64,000 nt of DNA from Simplicispira hankyongi (GTDB lineage Bacteria; Pseudomonadota; Gammaproteobacteria; Burkholderiales; Burkholderiaceae_C): positions 434,001 to 498,000 of the forward strand of contig NZ_QXJC01000003.1 of assembly GCF_003570885.1 (NCBI RefSeq). The letters run 5' to 3'. Shown here in pieces: positions 35,931-45,836 of the stretch. Numbering within the stretch: the stretch's first letter is position 1; each line of letters opens with the position of its first letter. The notes below the pieces were generated by a model that was not told where the DNA came from, did not search any database, and saw only the letters and a list, made by a program, of their open reading frames with translations. A program made the translations under genes and the position numbers.

Positions 35931-38819
35931 ATGCATTCCTCCCTCCAGCCCCCTGAATTTTTTCGCCGATCGGCAATTCCTGCGCAAGGTGCCAACCTAT
36001 TGGCGCCCACACCACCAGCGGATTACGCCCACCACCACCTGATTCGTCGCAACGGTGCCGTCGTACCGTTTGAGCCGCAAAAAATCGCGGTGGCATTGAT
36101 GAAGGCATTTCTCGCCGTGCACGGCGCGCAAGGGGCTGCATCCGCCAGCATCCGCGAGGCCGTGGATGGGCTCACCCAAGCGGTGGTGCGTGCCCTGCTG
36201 CGCTCGCGTCCGAACGGCGGCACCTTTCACATTGAAGACGTGCAAGACCAGGTCGAGCTGGGGCTGATGCGCGGCGAACACCACGAAGTGGCACGCGCTT
36301 ATGTGCTGTACCGGGAGCGCCGCGCGCAGGAGCGTTCGCACCAAGCAACTCCTGTGCACCATGCAGAGGCCGAAGTGCTGCATGTGCTCGAAAATGGGGA
36401 GCGCACACCACTCGACTTGGCCAGGCTGCACGCACTGGTGGAGGCCAGTTGCGCTGGTCTGGGTGAGCATGTCGCAGCCGCCCCCATCGTCCAGGAAACG
36501 TTGCGCAACCTCTACGACGGCATTGCGCTGGATGAAGTCTTCAAGGCCGTGATCCTGGCCGCGCGCACCCTGATTGAAAAGGACCCGGATTACAGCTACG
36601 TCACGGCCCGCTTGCTCATGCACACCATTGGCCGTGAAGTATGGGGGCGCGACGTCAGCCCAGAAGCGTTGGACGCCGCCTACCGCGAGCACTTCCCCAC
36701 CTTGCTGCGCCAAGGCGTGGAACAAGGCTTGCTGGACGAGCGCCTGCTGCAATTCGATCTGACGCCACTGGCCAACGCATTGCGCCCCGAGCGCGACCGC
36801 CAGTTCGACTACCTGGGCCTGCAAACGCTGTACGACCGCTATTTCTTGCATGTGCACAAGCGCCGCATCGAAATGCCGCAGACCTTTTTCATGCGGGTCG
36901 CCATGGGGCTGGCTCTCAATGAAGTCGATCGCGAAGCCCGCGCCATCGAGTTCTACGAACTGCTGTCGGCCTTTGACTTCATGTCGAGCACGCCCACCTT
37001 GTTCAACAGTGGCACGCGCCGCTCGCAACTCTCGAGTTGCTACCTGACCACCGTGCCCGATGATCTCGATGGCATCTACGAATCGATCAAAGAAAACGCC
37101 TTGCTTTCCAAGTACGCCGGAGGGCTGGGCAACGACTGGACGCGGGTACGGGCCCTGGGTAGCCACATCAAGGGCACGAACGGAGAATCTCAGGGCGTCG
37201 TGCCGTTCCTCAAAGTCGTGAACGACACCGCGGTCGCAGTCAACCAGGGAGGCAAGCGCAAAGGAGCCGTGTGCGCCTACCTGGAAACCTGGCACCTGGA
37301 TATTGAAGAATTCCTGGAACTGCGCAAAAACACCGGCGACGACCGGCGGCGCACGCACGACATGAACACCGCCAATTGGATTCCCGATCTGTTCATGCGC
37401 CGGGTCCTGGAAAAGGGACGCTGGACCCTGTTTTCGCCGTCTGACGTGCCCGATCTGCACGACTGCTTCGGCGCCGAGTTCGAGCGTGCATACCTGGCGT
37501 ACGAGGAGCGTGCACAGCGTGGTGACATCACACCTTCACGCACCATCGAGGCGACCGATCTGTGGCGAAAAATGCTCACCATGCTGTTCGAGACCGGGCA
37601 TCCCTGGATCACGTTCAAGGATGCCTGCAACCTGCGCTCACCCCAACAGCATGTCGGCGTCGTGCACTCGAGCAACCTGTGCACCGAGATCACACTCAAC
37701 ACCAGCGACTCCGAGACTGCCGTCTGCAATCTTGGGTCGATCAACCTGCTGAACCACCTGAGCCGCAGCGCCCAGGGTGCCCTGTCACTGGATCACGGCA
37801 AGCTGCAGCGAACGGTGGCGACCGCGATGCGCATGCTCGACAACGTCATCGACATCAATTTCTACGCGGTCAAGAAAGCGCGCGATTCGAATCTCCGGCA
37901 CCGCCCTGTAGGCCTGGGCCTGATGGGTTTTCAGGACGCGCTGTATGCACTGCGCATTCCCTACGCGTCAGAAGAGGCGCTCGCATTTGCCGACCAGTCG
38001 GCAGAGGCTCTCTGCTATTACGCCTACGAGGCATCGAGCAACCTAGCCGCGGAGCGTGGTCGCTACAGCAGCTTCAAAGGCTCTTTGTGGGACCGCGGCA
38101 TCCTGCCGCTCGATTCGCTCGAACTGCTTGCACAGGCGCGCGGCGGCCATGTCGAAGTCGATCGTTCATCACAACTCGATTGGGACACGCTGCGCGCCAA
38201 GATCAGGCGTGACGGCATGCGCAACGCCAATTGCGTGGCCATCGCGCCGACGGCAACCATCTCGAACATCGTCGGCGTGGACGCTTCTATCGAGCCATGC
38301 TTCGGCAATCTGTCGGTGAAATCGAACCTGTCGGGCGAGTTCACCATCATCAACCACGGGCTGGTACGCGACCTCAAGCAGGCGGGTATCTGGGACGAAG
38401 TGATGCTGATGGATCTCAAGCACTTCAAGGGCTCACTGCAGCCCATTGACAGGGTGCCCGCAGAGATCAAGGCGCTGTACGCGACCGCCTTCGAGATCGC
38501 ACCCCGATGGCTGGTCGAGGCCGCAGCCAGGCGCCAGAAGTGGATCGACCAGGCACAGAGCCTGAACCTCTACATGGCGGGCGCCTCAGGCAAGACGCTG
38601 GACGAGACCTACAAGCTGGCCTGGGTGCGAGGACTCAAGACCACCTACTACCTGCGCACCCAGTCGGCCACGCATGTCGAAATGAGCACCGTGCCTTCGC
38701 GCCACCACAACGCAGTCGACAGCCAACTGCAGCAGCCAACGCATGCAGCCGCAGCCCTTCCAGCAAGCGATGTGCAGTTCTGCGCCATCGACAACCCCGA
38801 CTGCGAAGCCTGCCAATAG
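35931..38819 (+). CDS. nrdA: Ribonucleoside-diphosphate reductase class Ia, alpha subunit
   Basis: Large subunit that reduces NDPs to dNDPs using a thiyl radical generated by NrdB. 962 residues, long because of an N-terminal ATP-cone (about 38-130: LIRRNGAVVPFEPQKIAVALMKAF) that binds the allosteric activity effectors. Active-site cysteines: SSCYLTTVPDD (near 369), the thiyl cysteine in SSNLCTEITLNTSDSETAV (near 584), and CNLGSINL (near 599); the C-terminal shuttle pair is CEACQ at the very end. A histidine-rich leader precedes the cone. The ATG at 35931 has GGAA about 5 bases upstream. Two NrdR boxes and a promoter lie ahead of it; nrdB follows 121 bases later. Confidence 0.97.
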   Translation: MHSSLQPPEFFRRSAIPAQGANLLAPTPPADYAHHHLIRRNGAVVPFEPQKIAVALMKAFLAVHGAQGAASASIREAVDGLTQAVVRALLRSRPNGGTFHIEDVQDQVELGLMRGEHHEVARAYVLYRERRAQERSHQATPVHHAEAEVLHVLENGERTPLDLARLHALVEASCAGLGEHVAAAPIVQETLRNLYDGIALDEVFKAVILAARTLIEKDPDYSYVTARLLMHTIGREVWGRDVSPEALDAAYREHFPTLLRQGVEQGLLDERLLQFDLTPLANALRPERDRQFDYLGLQTLYDRYFLHVHKRRIEMPQTFFMRVAMGLALNEVDREARAIEFYELLSAFDFMSSTPTLFNSGTRRSQLSSCYLTTVPDDLDGIYESIKENALLSKYAGGLGNDWTRVRALGSHIKGTNGESQGVVPFLKVVNDTAVAVNQGGKRKGAVCAYLETWHLDIEEFLELRKNTGDDRRRTHDMNTANWIPDLFMRRVLEKGRWTLFSPSDVPDLHDCFGAEFERAYLAYEERAQRGDITPSRTIEATDLWRKMLTMLFETGHPWITFKDACNLRSPQQHVGVVHSSNLCTEITLNTSDSETAVCNLGSINLLNHLSRSAQGALSLDHGKLQRTVATAMRMLDNVIDINFYAVKKARDSNLRHRPVGLGLMGFQDALYALRIPYASEEALAFADQSAEALCYYAYEASSNLAAERGRYSSFKGSLWDRGILPLDSLELLAQARGGHVEVDRSSQLDWDTLRAKIRRDGMRNANCVAIAPTATISNIVGVDASIEPCFGNLSVKSNLSGEFTIINHGLVRDLKQAGIWDEVMLMDLKHFKGSLQPIDRVPAEIKALYATAFEIAPRWLVEAAARRQKWIDQAQSLNLYMAGASGKTLDETYKLAWVRGLKTTYYLRTQSATHVEMSTVPSRHHNAVDSQLQQPTHAAAALPASDVQFCAIDNPDCEACQ

Positions 38820-38907
38820 AGACGTGCATCACGCACACGCTCGGCGGCTTGTGCAGTGAAGCAACAAAACCGCGTCGCGCCGCGCTTGCGCGCTTTTCAT
38901 TTCGGAG

Positions 38908-38932
38908 CAGTGCTCTCATAATGCGAGCACTG
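38908..38932 (+). other. Inverted repeat immediately upstream of nrdB
   Basis: Perfect 8-bp arms CAGTGCTC / GAGCACTG around TCATAATGC, ending 8 bases before the nrdB ATG. In an nrdA-nrdB mRNA it would form a hairpin close to the nrdB ribosome site, which could set the subunit ratio. It has no T-run, so it is not a simple terminator. The loop also holds CATAAT, which could be a -10 box. Confidence 0.4.
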
Positions 38933-38940
38933 GAAAAACC

Positions 38941-40116
38941 ATGCTGACCTGGGACGAAGAAGTCACACCACTCTCGCCAATTTCTACTGATCGCGTCGTG
39001 CCCCAAGCAACGCTGGCTGCCCCGTCGCCGCTCGATGTTTCCAAACTTCAGCAGCCCCTGCCAAAACAAGCTGCAGTCGATACCTCAGCGCATCCTGCCC
39101 GTCGCGTGAGCGCAACCGACAAGCGCATCATCAATGGCAAGACGGACGTCAACCAGTTGGTGCCCTTCAAATACAAATGGGCGTGGGACAAATACCTCGC
39201 CAGTTGTGCCAACCACTGGATGCCGCAAGAGATCAACATGACGCGCGACATCGCGTTGTGGCGCGACCCCAATGGCCTCACCGAAGACGAGCGCCGCATC
39301 GTCAAACGCAACCTCGGTTTTTTTGTCACCGCCGATTCACTGGCGGCCAACAACATCGTGCTTGGGACCTACCGGCACATCACGGCCCCGGAATGCCGCC
39401 AGTTCCTGCTGCGCCAGGCGTTCGAAGAGGCCATTCACACGCACGCCTACCAATACATTGTGGAATCACTGGGGCTGGACGAGGGCGAGATTTTCAACGC
39501 CTACAACGAAGTCCCCTCGATTCGCGCCAAGGACGAATTCCTGATTCCGTTCATCGACGTGATCATGAATCCGTCGTTCAGCACCGGAACACCCGAGACC
39601 GACCAGGCGCTGCTCAAATCCCTGATTGTGTTCGCCTGCCTGATGGAGGGACTGTTCTTCTACGTCGGCTTCGCACAGATTCTTGCGCTGGGACGGCAGA
39701 ACAAGATGACCGGTGCAGCCGAGCAGTACCAGTACATCCTGCGCGACGAGTCCATGCACTGCAACTTCGGCATCGACTTGGTCAACACCATCAAGCTTGA
39801 AAACCCGCATCTCTGGACCGCTGCCTTCAAGGAAGAAATCGCGGCGCTGTTCCACAAGGCGGTCGAACTCGAATACCGCTACGCCGAGGACACCATGCCG
39901 CGTGGCGTGCTTGGCATGAACGCTTCGATGTTCAAAGGGTACCTGCGGCACATCGGCAACCGCCGCGCCTCACAGATCGGTTTGGGTAAATTGTTCTCCC
40001 AGGAAGAAAACCCGTTTCCCTGGATGAGCGAAATGATCGATCTGAAGAAGGAGCGCAACTTCTTCGAAACCCGCGTCATTGAATACCAATCAGGGGGGGC
40101 ACTCGCCTGGGACTAA
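38941..40116 (+). CDS. nrdB: Ribonucleoside-diphosphate reductase class Ia, beta subunit
   Basis: Small subunit that holds the di-iron tyrosyl radical cofactor used by NrdA. 391 residues. The metal and radical site is visible in [19 protein letters not shown]: Glu and His ligands and the radical Tyr in the spacing E-x-x-H-x-x-x-Y known from E. coli (E115, H118, Y122). The second ligand set is in [14 protein letters not shown] and [15 protein letters not shown] (E...E-x-x-H). The C-terminal acidic/aromatic tail SGGALAWD that docks into NrdA is present. An N-terminal extension of about 50 residues rich in Pro/Ala is poorly conserved. Start: ATG 38941; an alternative within the tail region cannot be excluded. 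Confidence 0.97.
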   Translation: MLTWDEEVTPLSPISTDRVVPQATLAAPSPLDVSKLQQPLPKQAAVDTSAHPARRVSATDKRIINGKTDVNQLVPFKYKWAWDKYLASCANHWMPQEINMTRDIALWRDPNGLTEDERRIVKRNLGFFVTADSLAANNIVLGTYRHITAPECRQFLLRQAFEEAIHTHAYQYIVESLGLDEGEIFNAYNEVPSIRAKDEFLIPFIDVIMNPSFSTGTPETDQALLKSLIVFACLMEGLFFYVGFAQILALGRQNKMTGAAEQYQYILRDESMHCNFGIDLVNTIKLENPHLWTAAFKEEIAALFHKAVELEYRYAEDTMPRGVLGMNASMFKGYLRHIGNRRASQIGLGKLFSQEENPFPWMSEMIDLKKERNFFETRVIEYQSGGALAWD

Positions 40117-40142
40117 GCCCGAGTTCGCCATCCTTCACTTCA

Positions 40143-40313
40143 ATGAACACTTTACCTGCACTCCTCTGGCCCCAGGGCGCGATCGCGCAACCGTGGCTGC
40201 CGGAGCAGTGCACCCCCATTCAGGGTCTGGCGCGTCGCTTCGGACTCTTGAATCTCTCCGTGTCCCATGCAGGCGTGGAGTGCTCTTTGCTCATTGACCC
40301 TAGGAGAAGATGA
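40143..40313 (+). CDS. Possible 56-residue ORF ahead of the histone H1-like gene
   Basis: A frame of 56 codons from ATG 40143 fills most of the 196-base gap after nrdB. It begins MNTLPALLWPQGAIAQPWLP and ends LLIDPRRR; its stop overlaps the next gene's ATGATG, and third-position GC is roughly 70 percent by count. These hint at coding and coupled translation with the histone-like gene. Against it: no ribosome site, no recognised family, and the length could arise by chance in this composition. Confidence 0.3.
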   Translation: MNTLPALLWPQGAIAQPWLPEQCTPIQGLARRFGLLNLSVSHAGVECSLLIDPRRR

Positions 40314-40912
40314 TGGCAACTGCGAAGAAGCCGGCCGCCAAGGCCGCAACCCCTGAGAAGAAGGCTGCGCCTGCCAAGACCGCAGCAGTAAAGAAGGCTG
40401 CTGCCCCGAAGGCTGTAGCGAAAAAGGCTGCGCCTGCCAAGAAGGCTGCAGCTCCTGCCAAGAAAGCCGCTCCGGTGAAGAAAGCTGCTGCACCGGCCAA
40501 GAAGGCTGCGCCCGCGAAGAAAGCCGCTCCCGCCAAGAAAGCTGCCGCGCCCACGAAAAAGGCAGCTCCTGCCAAAAAAGCAGCACCCGCCAAGAAGGCT
40601 GTAGCGGCGAAGAAGGCTGCCCCAGCCAAGAAGGCCGTCGCAACGAAGAAGGCAGCACCGGCAAAGAAGGCCGCTGCTCCAGCGAAGAAGGCCGTTCCTG
40701 CCAAGAAGGCCGCCCCGGTCAAGGCAGCTCCGGCCAAGAAGGCCGCACCGGTCAAGGCGGCGAGTGCCAAGAAGCCGGCCGCCAAGGCGCCAGCAAAGCA
40801 GGCCGCATCGCCCGCTGCGAAGCCCGCAGCCAAGGGAAACGCCGAGCCGACACCAAAGACCCAGCTCAACCCCCAAGCTGCATGGCCCTTTCCCACAGGC
40901 TCTAAGCCCTGA
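40313..40912 (+). CDS. Histone H1-like Ala/Lys/Pro-rich DNA-binding protein
   Basis: A 199-residue protein built almost entirely from Ala, Lys and Pro. From about residue 20 to 175 it is a run of KKAAPAKKAA-type units resembling the C-terminal tail of eukaryotic histone H1 and bacterial proteins such as AlgP, HctB and BpH1. The strongly basic, disordered chain would bind DNA without sequence preference and condense or tune the nucleoid. No globular domain is present. Of two adjacent ATGs (40310, 40313) the second is preferred for spacing to TAGGAGA. A strong terminator follows. Slippage between the repeats can change length between strains. Confidence 0.92.
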   Translation: MATAKKPAAKAATPEKKAAPAKTAAVKKAAAPKAVAKKAAPAKKAAAPAKKAAPVKKAAAPAKKAAPAKKAAPAKKAAAPTKKAAPAKKAAPAKKAVAAKKAAPAKKAVATKKAAPAKKAAAPAKKAVPAKKAAPVKAAPAKKAAPVKAASAKKPAAKAPAKQAASPAAKPAAKGNAEPTPKTQLNPQAAWPFPTGSKP

Positions 40913-40931
40913 GAAATCGTTTGATTTTTCC

Positions 40932-40957
40932 ACCGGCGCTCTGCGCCGGTTTTTTTT
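40932..40957 (+). terminator. Rho-independent terminator after the histone-like gene
   Basis: Eight-bp stem ACCGGCGC / GCGCCGGT with a TCT loop followed by seven T. It ends 8 bases before the stop of the convergent PfkB kinase gene. Confidence 0.93.
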
Positions 40958-40964
40958 ACCCCGC

Positions 40965-41867
40965 TCAGGCGGGCGTGAAATCCAACTGGTAATTTTGCGG
41001 CCCGCGCGTAGCGATTTTTAGTGCACCCATGCGGCTGCCAAGTGCCGCGCAGCGCACCAACGGCCAGCCTTGTTCCAAACCGAACAGCAAGGCCCCGCGC
41101 CAGGCATCTCCGCAACCCGTGGGGTCTACCACTTGCTGCGCTTTCACTGGTGGTACCAGCGTTTTCGTGCCAGCCACCCACACCTCGCAGCCGGCAGCGC
41201 CCAAAGTCACCACGAGCCCTTCGACGCGCAAGGACAGTTCTGCGAAATCCAGGCCGGTACGTTCACACAGCATGCGCGCCTCATAATCGTTCACCGTCAC
41301 CCAGGTGGCGAGATCCACGAAGTGCTTGAGCTCGTCGCCAGAGAACATCGGCAAGCCCTGGCCCGGGTCAAATACGAAGGGAACACCGGCAGCATGAAAT
41401 TGGGCCGCATGCTCCAGCATGGCGTCGCGTCCGTCTGGGGCCACGATGCCCAGCGTGATGCCATGCGCTGGCGCGTTCTCAACACGGTTGCGATGCGCTT
41501 GCATCATCGCGCCGGGGTGAAACGCGGTGATCTGGTTGTTGTCCATGTCGGTCATGATCATGGCTTGCGCGGTGTAGGTGTCCTCCACCTGCCGAACAAA
41601 ATCCGTGCCGATTCCCAGCTTTTCCAGCCGTTGCAAATACTCGCTGCCATCGCTTCCCAAAGTCGCCATGGGCAGCGCCTTGCCGCCGAGCAGATTCAGG
41701 CTATAGGCAATATTGCCGGCGCAGCCACCGAAATCCCGGCGCAGCGATGGCACCAGAAACGAGACGTTCAGTATGTGCAACTGCTCCGCCAGTATCTGGT
41801 CGGCAAACCGGCCTTCAAAAGTCATGATGGTGTCAAACGCCAGGGAACCGCAAATCAGGACTGCCAT
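40965..41867 (-). CDS. PfkB-family carbohydrate/nucleoside kinase (adenosine kinase-like)
   Basis: Ribokinase-superfamily kinase of 300 residues. N-terminal MAVLICGSLAFDTIM and the glycine-rich RRDFGGCAGNIAYSLNLLGG (PfkB signature 1 region), then VNDYEARML, VVTLGAAGCEVW and the second signature VVDPTGCGDAWRGALLFGLEQG with the catalytic Asp (near 246). GCAGN and DPTGCGDA resemble the bacterial adenosine/sugar kinases placed near accBC in betaproteobacteria. Substrate not determined; adenosine or a sugar are the main options. It lies 27 bases downstream of the DUF3426 gene, in the same direction, and is probably the last gene of the accB operon. Confidence 0.85.
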   Translation of the reverse strand: MAVLICGSLAFDTIMTFEGRFADQILAEQLHILNVSFLVPSLRRDFGGCAGNIAYSLNLLGGKALPMATLGSDGSEYLQRLEKLGIGTDFVRQVEDTYTAQAMIMTDMDNNQITAFHPGAMMQAHRNRVENAPAHGITLGIVAPDGRDAMLEHAAQFHAAGVPFVFDPGQGLPMFSGDELKHFVDLATWVTVNDYEARMLCERTGLDFAELSLRVEGLVVTLGAAGCEVWVAGTKTLVPPVKAQQVVDPTGCGDAWRGALLFGLEQGWPLVRCAALGSRMGALKIATRGPQNYQLDFTPA

Positions 41868-41894
41868 AAAAACTCAAGGTGCGAGGTCGAAACC

Positions 41895-43487
41895 TCAAGG
41901 ATAAAAAGCCAGAACGCGGTAGCCCGCAACGCGCGCAGCGCCTTGGCCAAGGGTCATGGGCGCCATAGTGCTCCATTCCTGGCCTGGCCCAAGCGGGTTC
42001 GGGATCGCCAATTCAGCGGGCAGCAAGATGCGTCGCAGCACGGTTTGATCTTGTGCGTCGGTCAGCGTCAATTCAATGGCCGGCGCTTCCACAGGCAAGG
42101 CTGAGCGGTTTCGCAGTGTCAGCGAAAACTGGTACCGGTCACCCTGCGCACGGTTGAACGACGAGCCATCCACCAGCACTGCACCGATGTCGCGGTTCAG
42201 TCCCACGGAACATTGCAGATAGGCGCAAGCAGATTCGAGAAAACTGCGGCTCTGCGGCCAGGTTGCTGCCACGCGCGCGCGCTCGTGCAGCACCACCTGG
42301 CCAGCCAACCCTAGCAACAGCACGCTGGCCAACAAGGACAAGCCCGCGCGCACGCCCTTGCCAGACCAGAACGCCCGTCGGCGCGCGCTGCGCACGAAGG
42401 ACAGGTCCTGATCCAGTTCGGTGGCCTCCTCCAGTGCATCGCTCTCCGCGATTTCGGCTTCACGCTGCACCGCAATGTGCCGCTTCTGCGCCAGGGGAAC
42501 AACGGGCTGAAGCGGCAAGGCCTCCTCCATTGAAGCGGAAGAGCCCTCTTGCACCAAGGTCCAATCCGGCTCGCCTTCATCACTCGGAGCCTCATGGGGC
42601 CCAGCCAAAGCCGCTTCCTGCACCGCTGCAGCCATCACTTCAGGCGCCGGGTCTGTACCCGAATTCACCGCGCTGTCCAGCTCAGGCGTTTGCGCAAGTG
42701 TGGCAATGAAATGCGCCAAATCGGGTTCAGGTGTATCGCCACGGGGAGTATTCGCCTGAGCTTCAGCGTTTGGCTCCAGCTTCGGCATGTCGTCAAATAG
42801 CGCGGGCCAGTCGCTGTCGCCGGTGTCCACTTGCGCCGCTGGCAACTCATAGCCGCCCGGATGCAAAAATCCAAATCCTGATGCCGGCTGCGAGTCCGCA
42901 TCCTCGGTGGCACGCGGCAACGGGCCATCCCCAGTGGCCCGCGATACGGCTTCGTCAGCGCCATCCTCCCCACGCCCGCCAAAAGGCGGCGGGAAAACGG
43001 ACACAGGGGGTTGCGTTTGCCCGCGTGCGAACTGCTGCCCCGAGAGCCCCAGGGCATTGGGCACAAGAAAATCAGGTTCGGGGGGGATCGGCGCCTTCAG
43101 AAACGAGGGCACATGGTCAGGGGCATCGGGCACCGCATCTTCCGCCAGCGAGTCCAGGGTGCCGGACCGTGTCTGCGCAAAACCGTCGTCGGCTTCGCCA
43201 TCGTCCTCGTGCGAAATAGGTGGTGGGGGTGCAGGGCGCGCCGCAGCCGCGCTGCCCCAGGCTCGCGCAGTCGGTGCGGGGGGTGCCACGCGCGCCACGG
43301 GCCCGCGCAACTGGTCCAGCGGCATGTCGGGCAGCATCGCCTCGGGCGCTGCGGGCTGCAGCGACAGCGACGCATCGAATACCTGCTTGCAATTGCCACA
43401 GCGCACCCAGCCATCGGAAATGCGCAGTTGGTCCGCAACGACCTTGAAGCGTGTCTGGCAGGCGGGGCAGCGGGTGGTCTGGCTCAT
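41895..43487 (-). CDS. Zinc-ribbon (MJ0042 type) and DUF3426 membrane protein
   Basis: 530 residues. An N-terminal zinc ribbon uses four cysteines in TRCPACQTRFKV and WVRCGNCKQVF (C8, C11, C29, C32). A long Pro/Ala/acidic low-complexity linker follows (about 45-350). One membrane helix (GLSLLASVLLLGLAGQVVL, near 372-390) precedes a periplasmic DUF3426 domain (FESACAYLQCSVGLNRDIGAVLVDGSSF...LPAELAIPNPLGPGQEW). This topology (zinc finger in cytoplasm, DUF3426 outside) is characteristic of proteins encoded after prmA in betaproteobacteria; their role is unknown. It starts 37 bases after the prmA stop. Confidence 0.88.
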   Translation of the reverse strand: MSQTTRCPACQTRFKVVADQLRISDGWVRCGNCKQVFDASLSLQPAAPEAMLPDMPLDQLRGPVARVAPPAPTARAWGSAAAARPAPPPPISHEDDGEADDGFAQTRSGTLDSLAEDAVPDAPDHVPSFLKAPIPPEPDFLVPNALGLSGQQFARGQTQPPVSVFPPPFGGRGEDGADEAVSRATGDGPLPRATEDADSQPASGFGFLHPGGYELPAAQVDTGDSDWPALFDDMPKLEPNAEAQANTPRGDTPEPDLAHFIATLAQTPELDSAVNSGTDPAPEVMAAAVQEAALAGPHEAPSDEGEPDWTLVQEGSSASMEEALPLQPVVPLAQKRHIAVQREAEIAESDALEEATELDQDLSFVRSARRRAFWSGKGVRAGLSLLASVLLLGLAGQVVLHERARVAATWPQSRSFLESACAYLQCSVGLNRDIGAVLVDGSSFNRAQGDRYQFSLTLRNRSALPVEAPAIELTLTDAQDQTVLRRILLPAELAIPNPLGPGQEWSTMAPMTLGQGAARVAGYRVLAFYP

Positions 43488-43524
43488 CGGCTGCCGATTG
43501 TAGAAAAGGCGCGTCGGATCCGCG

Positions 43525-44418
43525 TCAGCGTTGGGCCGTCATCAGCACCCACCCGTCTTCACTGTCGGCAACCGAAAGGGCCAGCCAGGGGGCATAGGCT
43601 TCCTGCAGCTCGGCCACCTGGCGCTCAAGAATGCCTGCCAGCACCAGATGCCCGCCTTGCGCCACATGCGCGCAAAGCAACGGCGCCAGCACCCGCAGCG
43701 GTGTGGCCAGGATATTCGCCAGTACCGTGTCGTAGAGCCCCTGGGCCGTGTCTGGCAAGCCGCTGCGCAGCTGCACGCCATTGGCCTGCGCGTTGTACCG
43801 CGTGGACTCCACGGCCGCCGTGTCGATATCCACGGCGTCAATGTCAGTGGCACCAAACTTGGCCGCTCCGATCGCAAGGATCCCGGAGCCACAACCGTAG
43901 TCCAACACACGGCCAAGGGCTGGGGTATTTGCGTGCGCGGCGATCCAGCGCAGGCACATGCGCGTGGTGGGGTGCGTGCCGGTGCCAAATGCCAAGCCTG
44001 GGTCAAGGCGAATCACCTGCCGGGCCTGGGCCGGGGGTTCGTGCCATGTGGGAACAATCCAGAACTCGGGCGTCACTGCCACAGGGGTGAACTGCGATTG
44101 GGTCAGGCGCACCCAATCCTGCTCTGCCAGAGGCGCTTCGCCCAGCACCTGGCAGCCAGAGAAGAAATCCTGCGCTTGCAACAAGGCAAGCGCTTCCTGA
44201 GCCGCCTGCGCGCCGGAAAAGAGCGCAACGACACGGCTACGCTCCCAGGCATTGCGCGGTGCTGGCATGCCCGGCTCGCCAAACAAGGCTTGTTCGGCAT
44301 CGGTATGGGCATCGGCATCTTCCACAGATACGGACAGCGCATCCAGGGCTTCCAGCGCATCGCTCAGCAATTCCACCTGCTCTTGCGGGCAGGCCAGGCT
44401 CAGTTCGTGCAAGCTCAT
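43525..44418 (-). CDS. prmA: Ribosomal protein L11 methyltransferase
   Basis: SAM-dependent enzyme that trimethylates several amino groups of L11. 297 residues: an N-terminal L11-recognition domain (about 1-100) and a methyltransferase domain with GLAFGTGTHPTTRMCL (near 140-155), motif I VLDYGCGSGILAIGAAKFG (near 168-186), motif II VDIDTAAVESTRYNAQANGV and the catalytic VLANILATPLRVLAPLL. It follows accC by 21 bases in the order accB-accC-prmA, which is well conserved in betaproteobacteria and gammaproteobacteria. Confidence 0.97.
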   Translation of the reverse strand: MSLHELSLACPQEQVELLSDALEALDALSVSVEDADAHTDAEQALFGEPGMPAPRNAWERSRVVALFSGAQAAQEALALLQAQDFFSGCQVLGEAPLAEQDWVRLTQSQFTPVAVTPEFWIVPTWHEPPAQARQVIRLDPGLAFGTGTHPTTRMCLRWIAAHANTPALGRVLDYGCGSGILAIGAAKFGATDIDAVDIDTAAVESTRYNAQANGVQLRSGLPDTAQGLYDTVLANILATPLRVLAPLLCAHVAQGGHLVLAGILERQVAELQEAYAPWLALSVADSEDGWVLMTAQR

Positions 44419-44439
44419 GGGGTGTTTTGCAGGCTGGCG

Positions 44440-45789
44440 TCAGCGCTGGCGCTGTGACAGCCACTCTTCCAGGTAGTGAATATTGGTGCCACCGGTGACG
44501 AAGTTCGCGTCCACCATCAGCTCGCGGTGCAGCGGCACGTTGGTGTTGATCCCTTCGATCACCGTCTCGGACAGCGCCGTGCGCATGCGCGCCAGCGCCT
44601 GTTCGCGGGTGTCGCCGTGCACGATGAGCTTGCCGATCATCGAGTCGTAATTTGGCGGTACGTAGTAGTTGGTGTAGATGTGCGAATCCACCCGTACGCC
44701 CGGACCACCCGGTGCATGCCAGGTCGTGACGCGCCCCGGCGAAGGAATGAATTTGTACGGGTCTTCGGCGTTGATGCGGCACTCAATCGCATGGCCGCGA
44801 ATTTGAATCTGGCGCTGCGTGAACGGCAACTTCTCGCCGGCCGCCACCATGATCTGCGTGCGCACGATATCCACACCGGTGATCCACTCGGTCACCGGGT
44901 GTTCGACCTGGACACGCGTATTCATCTCAATGAAGTAGAACTCGCCGTCTTCGTACAGAAACTCGAATGTTCCCGCCCCCCGGTAGCCGATCTTCTTGAC
45001 AGCGGCCACACAGCGCTCGCCGATGCGTTCGATCAGCTTGCGCGGAATGCCAGGCGCGGGCGCCTCTTCGATCACCTTCTGGTGGCGCCGCTGCATGGAG
45101 CAGTCGCGCTCGCCCAGGTACACCGCATTGCGGTGTTTGTCGGCCAGAATCTGAATTTCGATGTGGCGCGGGTTCTGGAGGAATTTCTCCATGTACACCG
45201 CCGGGTTGCCAAAGGCCGCCCCAGCCTCCGCCTTGGTCATCTGCACCGCATTGATCAGTGCCGCTTCGGTGTGCACCACCCGCATGCCGCGCCCACCGCC
45301 GCCGCCCGCCGCCTTGATGATGACGGGGTAGCCCACGGTTTTGGCAATGCGGCGGATCTGCACCGGGTCCTCAGGCAGTTCACCTTCCGAGCCTGGAACA
45401 CACGGCACACCTGCCTTGATCATGGCTTGCTTGGCCGACACCTTGTCGCCCATGGTGCGAATCGACTCAGGGCTGGGGCCGATGAACTGGAAACCGCTCT
45501 TTTCCACCCGCTCGGCAAAGTCCGCGTTCTCCGACAGGAAACCGTAGCCAGGGTGAATCGCTTCGGCGTCGGTCACTTCCGCTGCGGAAATGATGGCCGG
45601 CATGTTGAGGTAGCTCAGTGCAGAAGGCGCTGGACCGATGCACACCGCTTCTTCGGCGAGCTTGACGTACTTGGCGTCCCGGTCGGCCTCCGAATAGACG
45701 ATGACGGCCTTGACGCCCAACTCGGAGCAGGCCCGTTGAATACGCAGGGCAATCTCTCCCCGGTTGGCAACCAGAATCTTCTTAAACAT
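44440..45789 (-). CDS. accC: Acetyl-CoA carboxylase biotin carboxylase subunit
   Basis: ATP-dependent carboxylation of the biotin carried on AccB, the first half-reaction of malonyl-CoA synthesis. 449 residues, same as E. coli. [17 protein letters not shown] opens the pre-ATP-grasp domain; the ATP-binding glycine loop is [16 protein letters not shown] (near 158-173), then [39 protein letters not shown] with catalytic Glu and Arg, and the C-terminal biotin-carboxylase domain. It starts 47 bases after the accB stop and is followed by prmA. Confidence 0.98.
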   Translation of the reverse strand: MFKKILVANRGEIALRIQRACSELGVKAVIVYSEADRDAKYVKLAEEAVCIGPAPSALSYLNMPAIISAAEVTDAEAIHPGYGFLSENADFAERVEKSGFQFIGPSPESIRTMGDKVSAKQAMIKAGVPCVPGSEGELPEDPVQIRRIAKTVGYPVIIKAAGGGGGRGMRVVHTEAALINAVQMTKAEAGAAFGNPAVYMEKFLQNPRHIEIQILADKHRNAVYLGERDCSMQRRHQKVIEEAPAPGIPRKLIERIGERCVAAVKKIGYRGAGTFEFLYEDGEFYFIEMNTRVQVEHPVTEWITGVDIVRTQIMVAAGEKLPFTQRQIQIRGHAIECRINAEDPYKFIPSPGRVTTWHAPGGPGVRVDSHIYTNYYVPPNYDSMIGKLIVHGDTREQALARMRTALSETVIEGINTNVPLHRELMVDANFVTGGTNIHYLEEWLSQRQR

Positions 45790-45836
45790 AGGCGCCCTTT
45801 CGGCGCAGGGCCATTGCGTGCATGCTCATAGACCGC

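Noticed and set aside
44476-45831. A 451-codon frame opposite accC
   Set aside because: Shadow of accC; no recognisable protein features.
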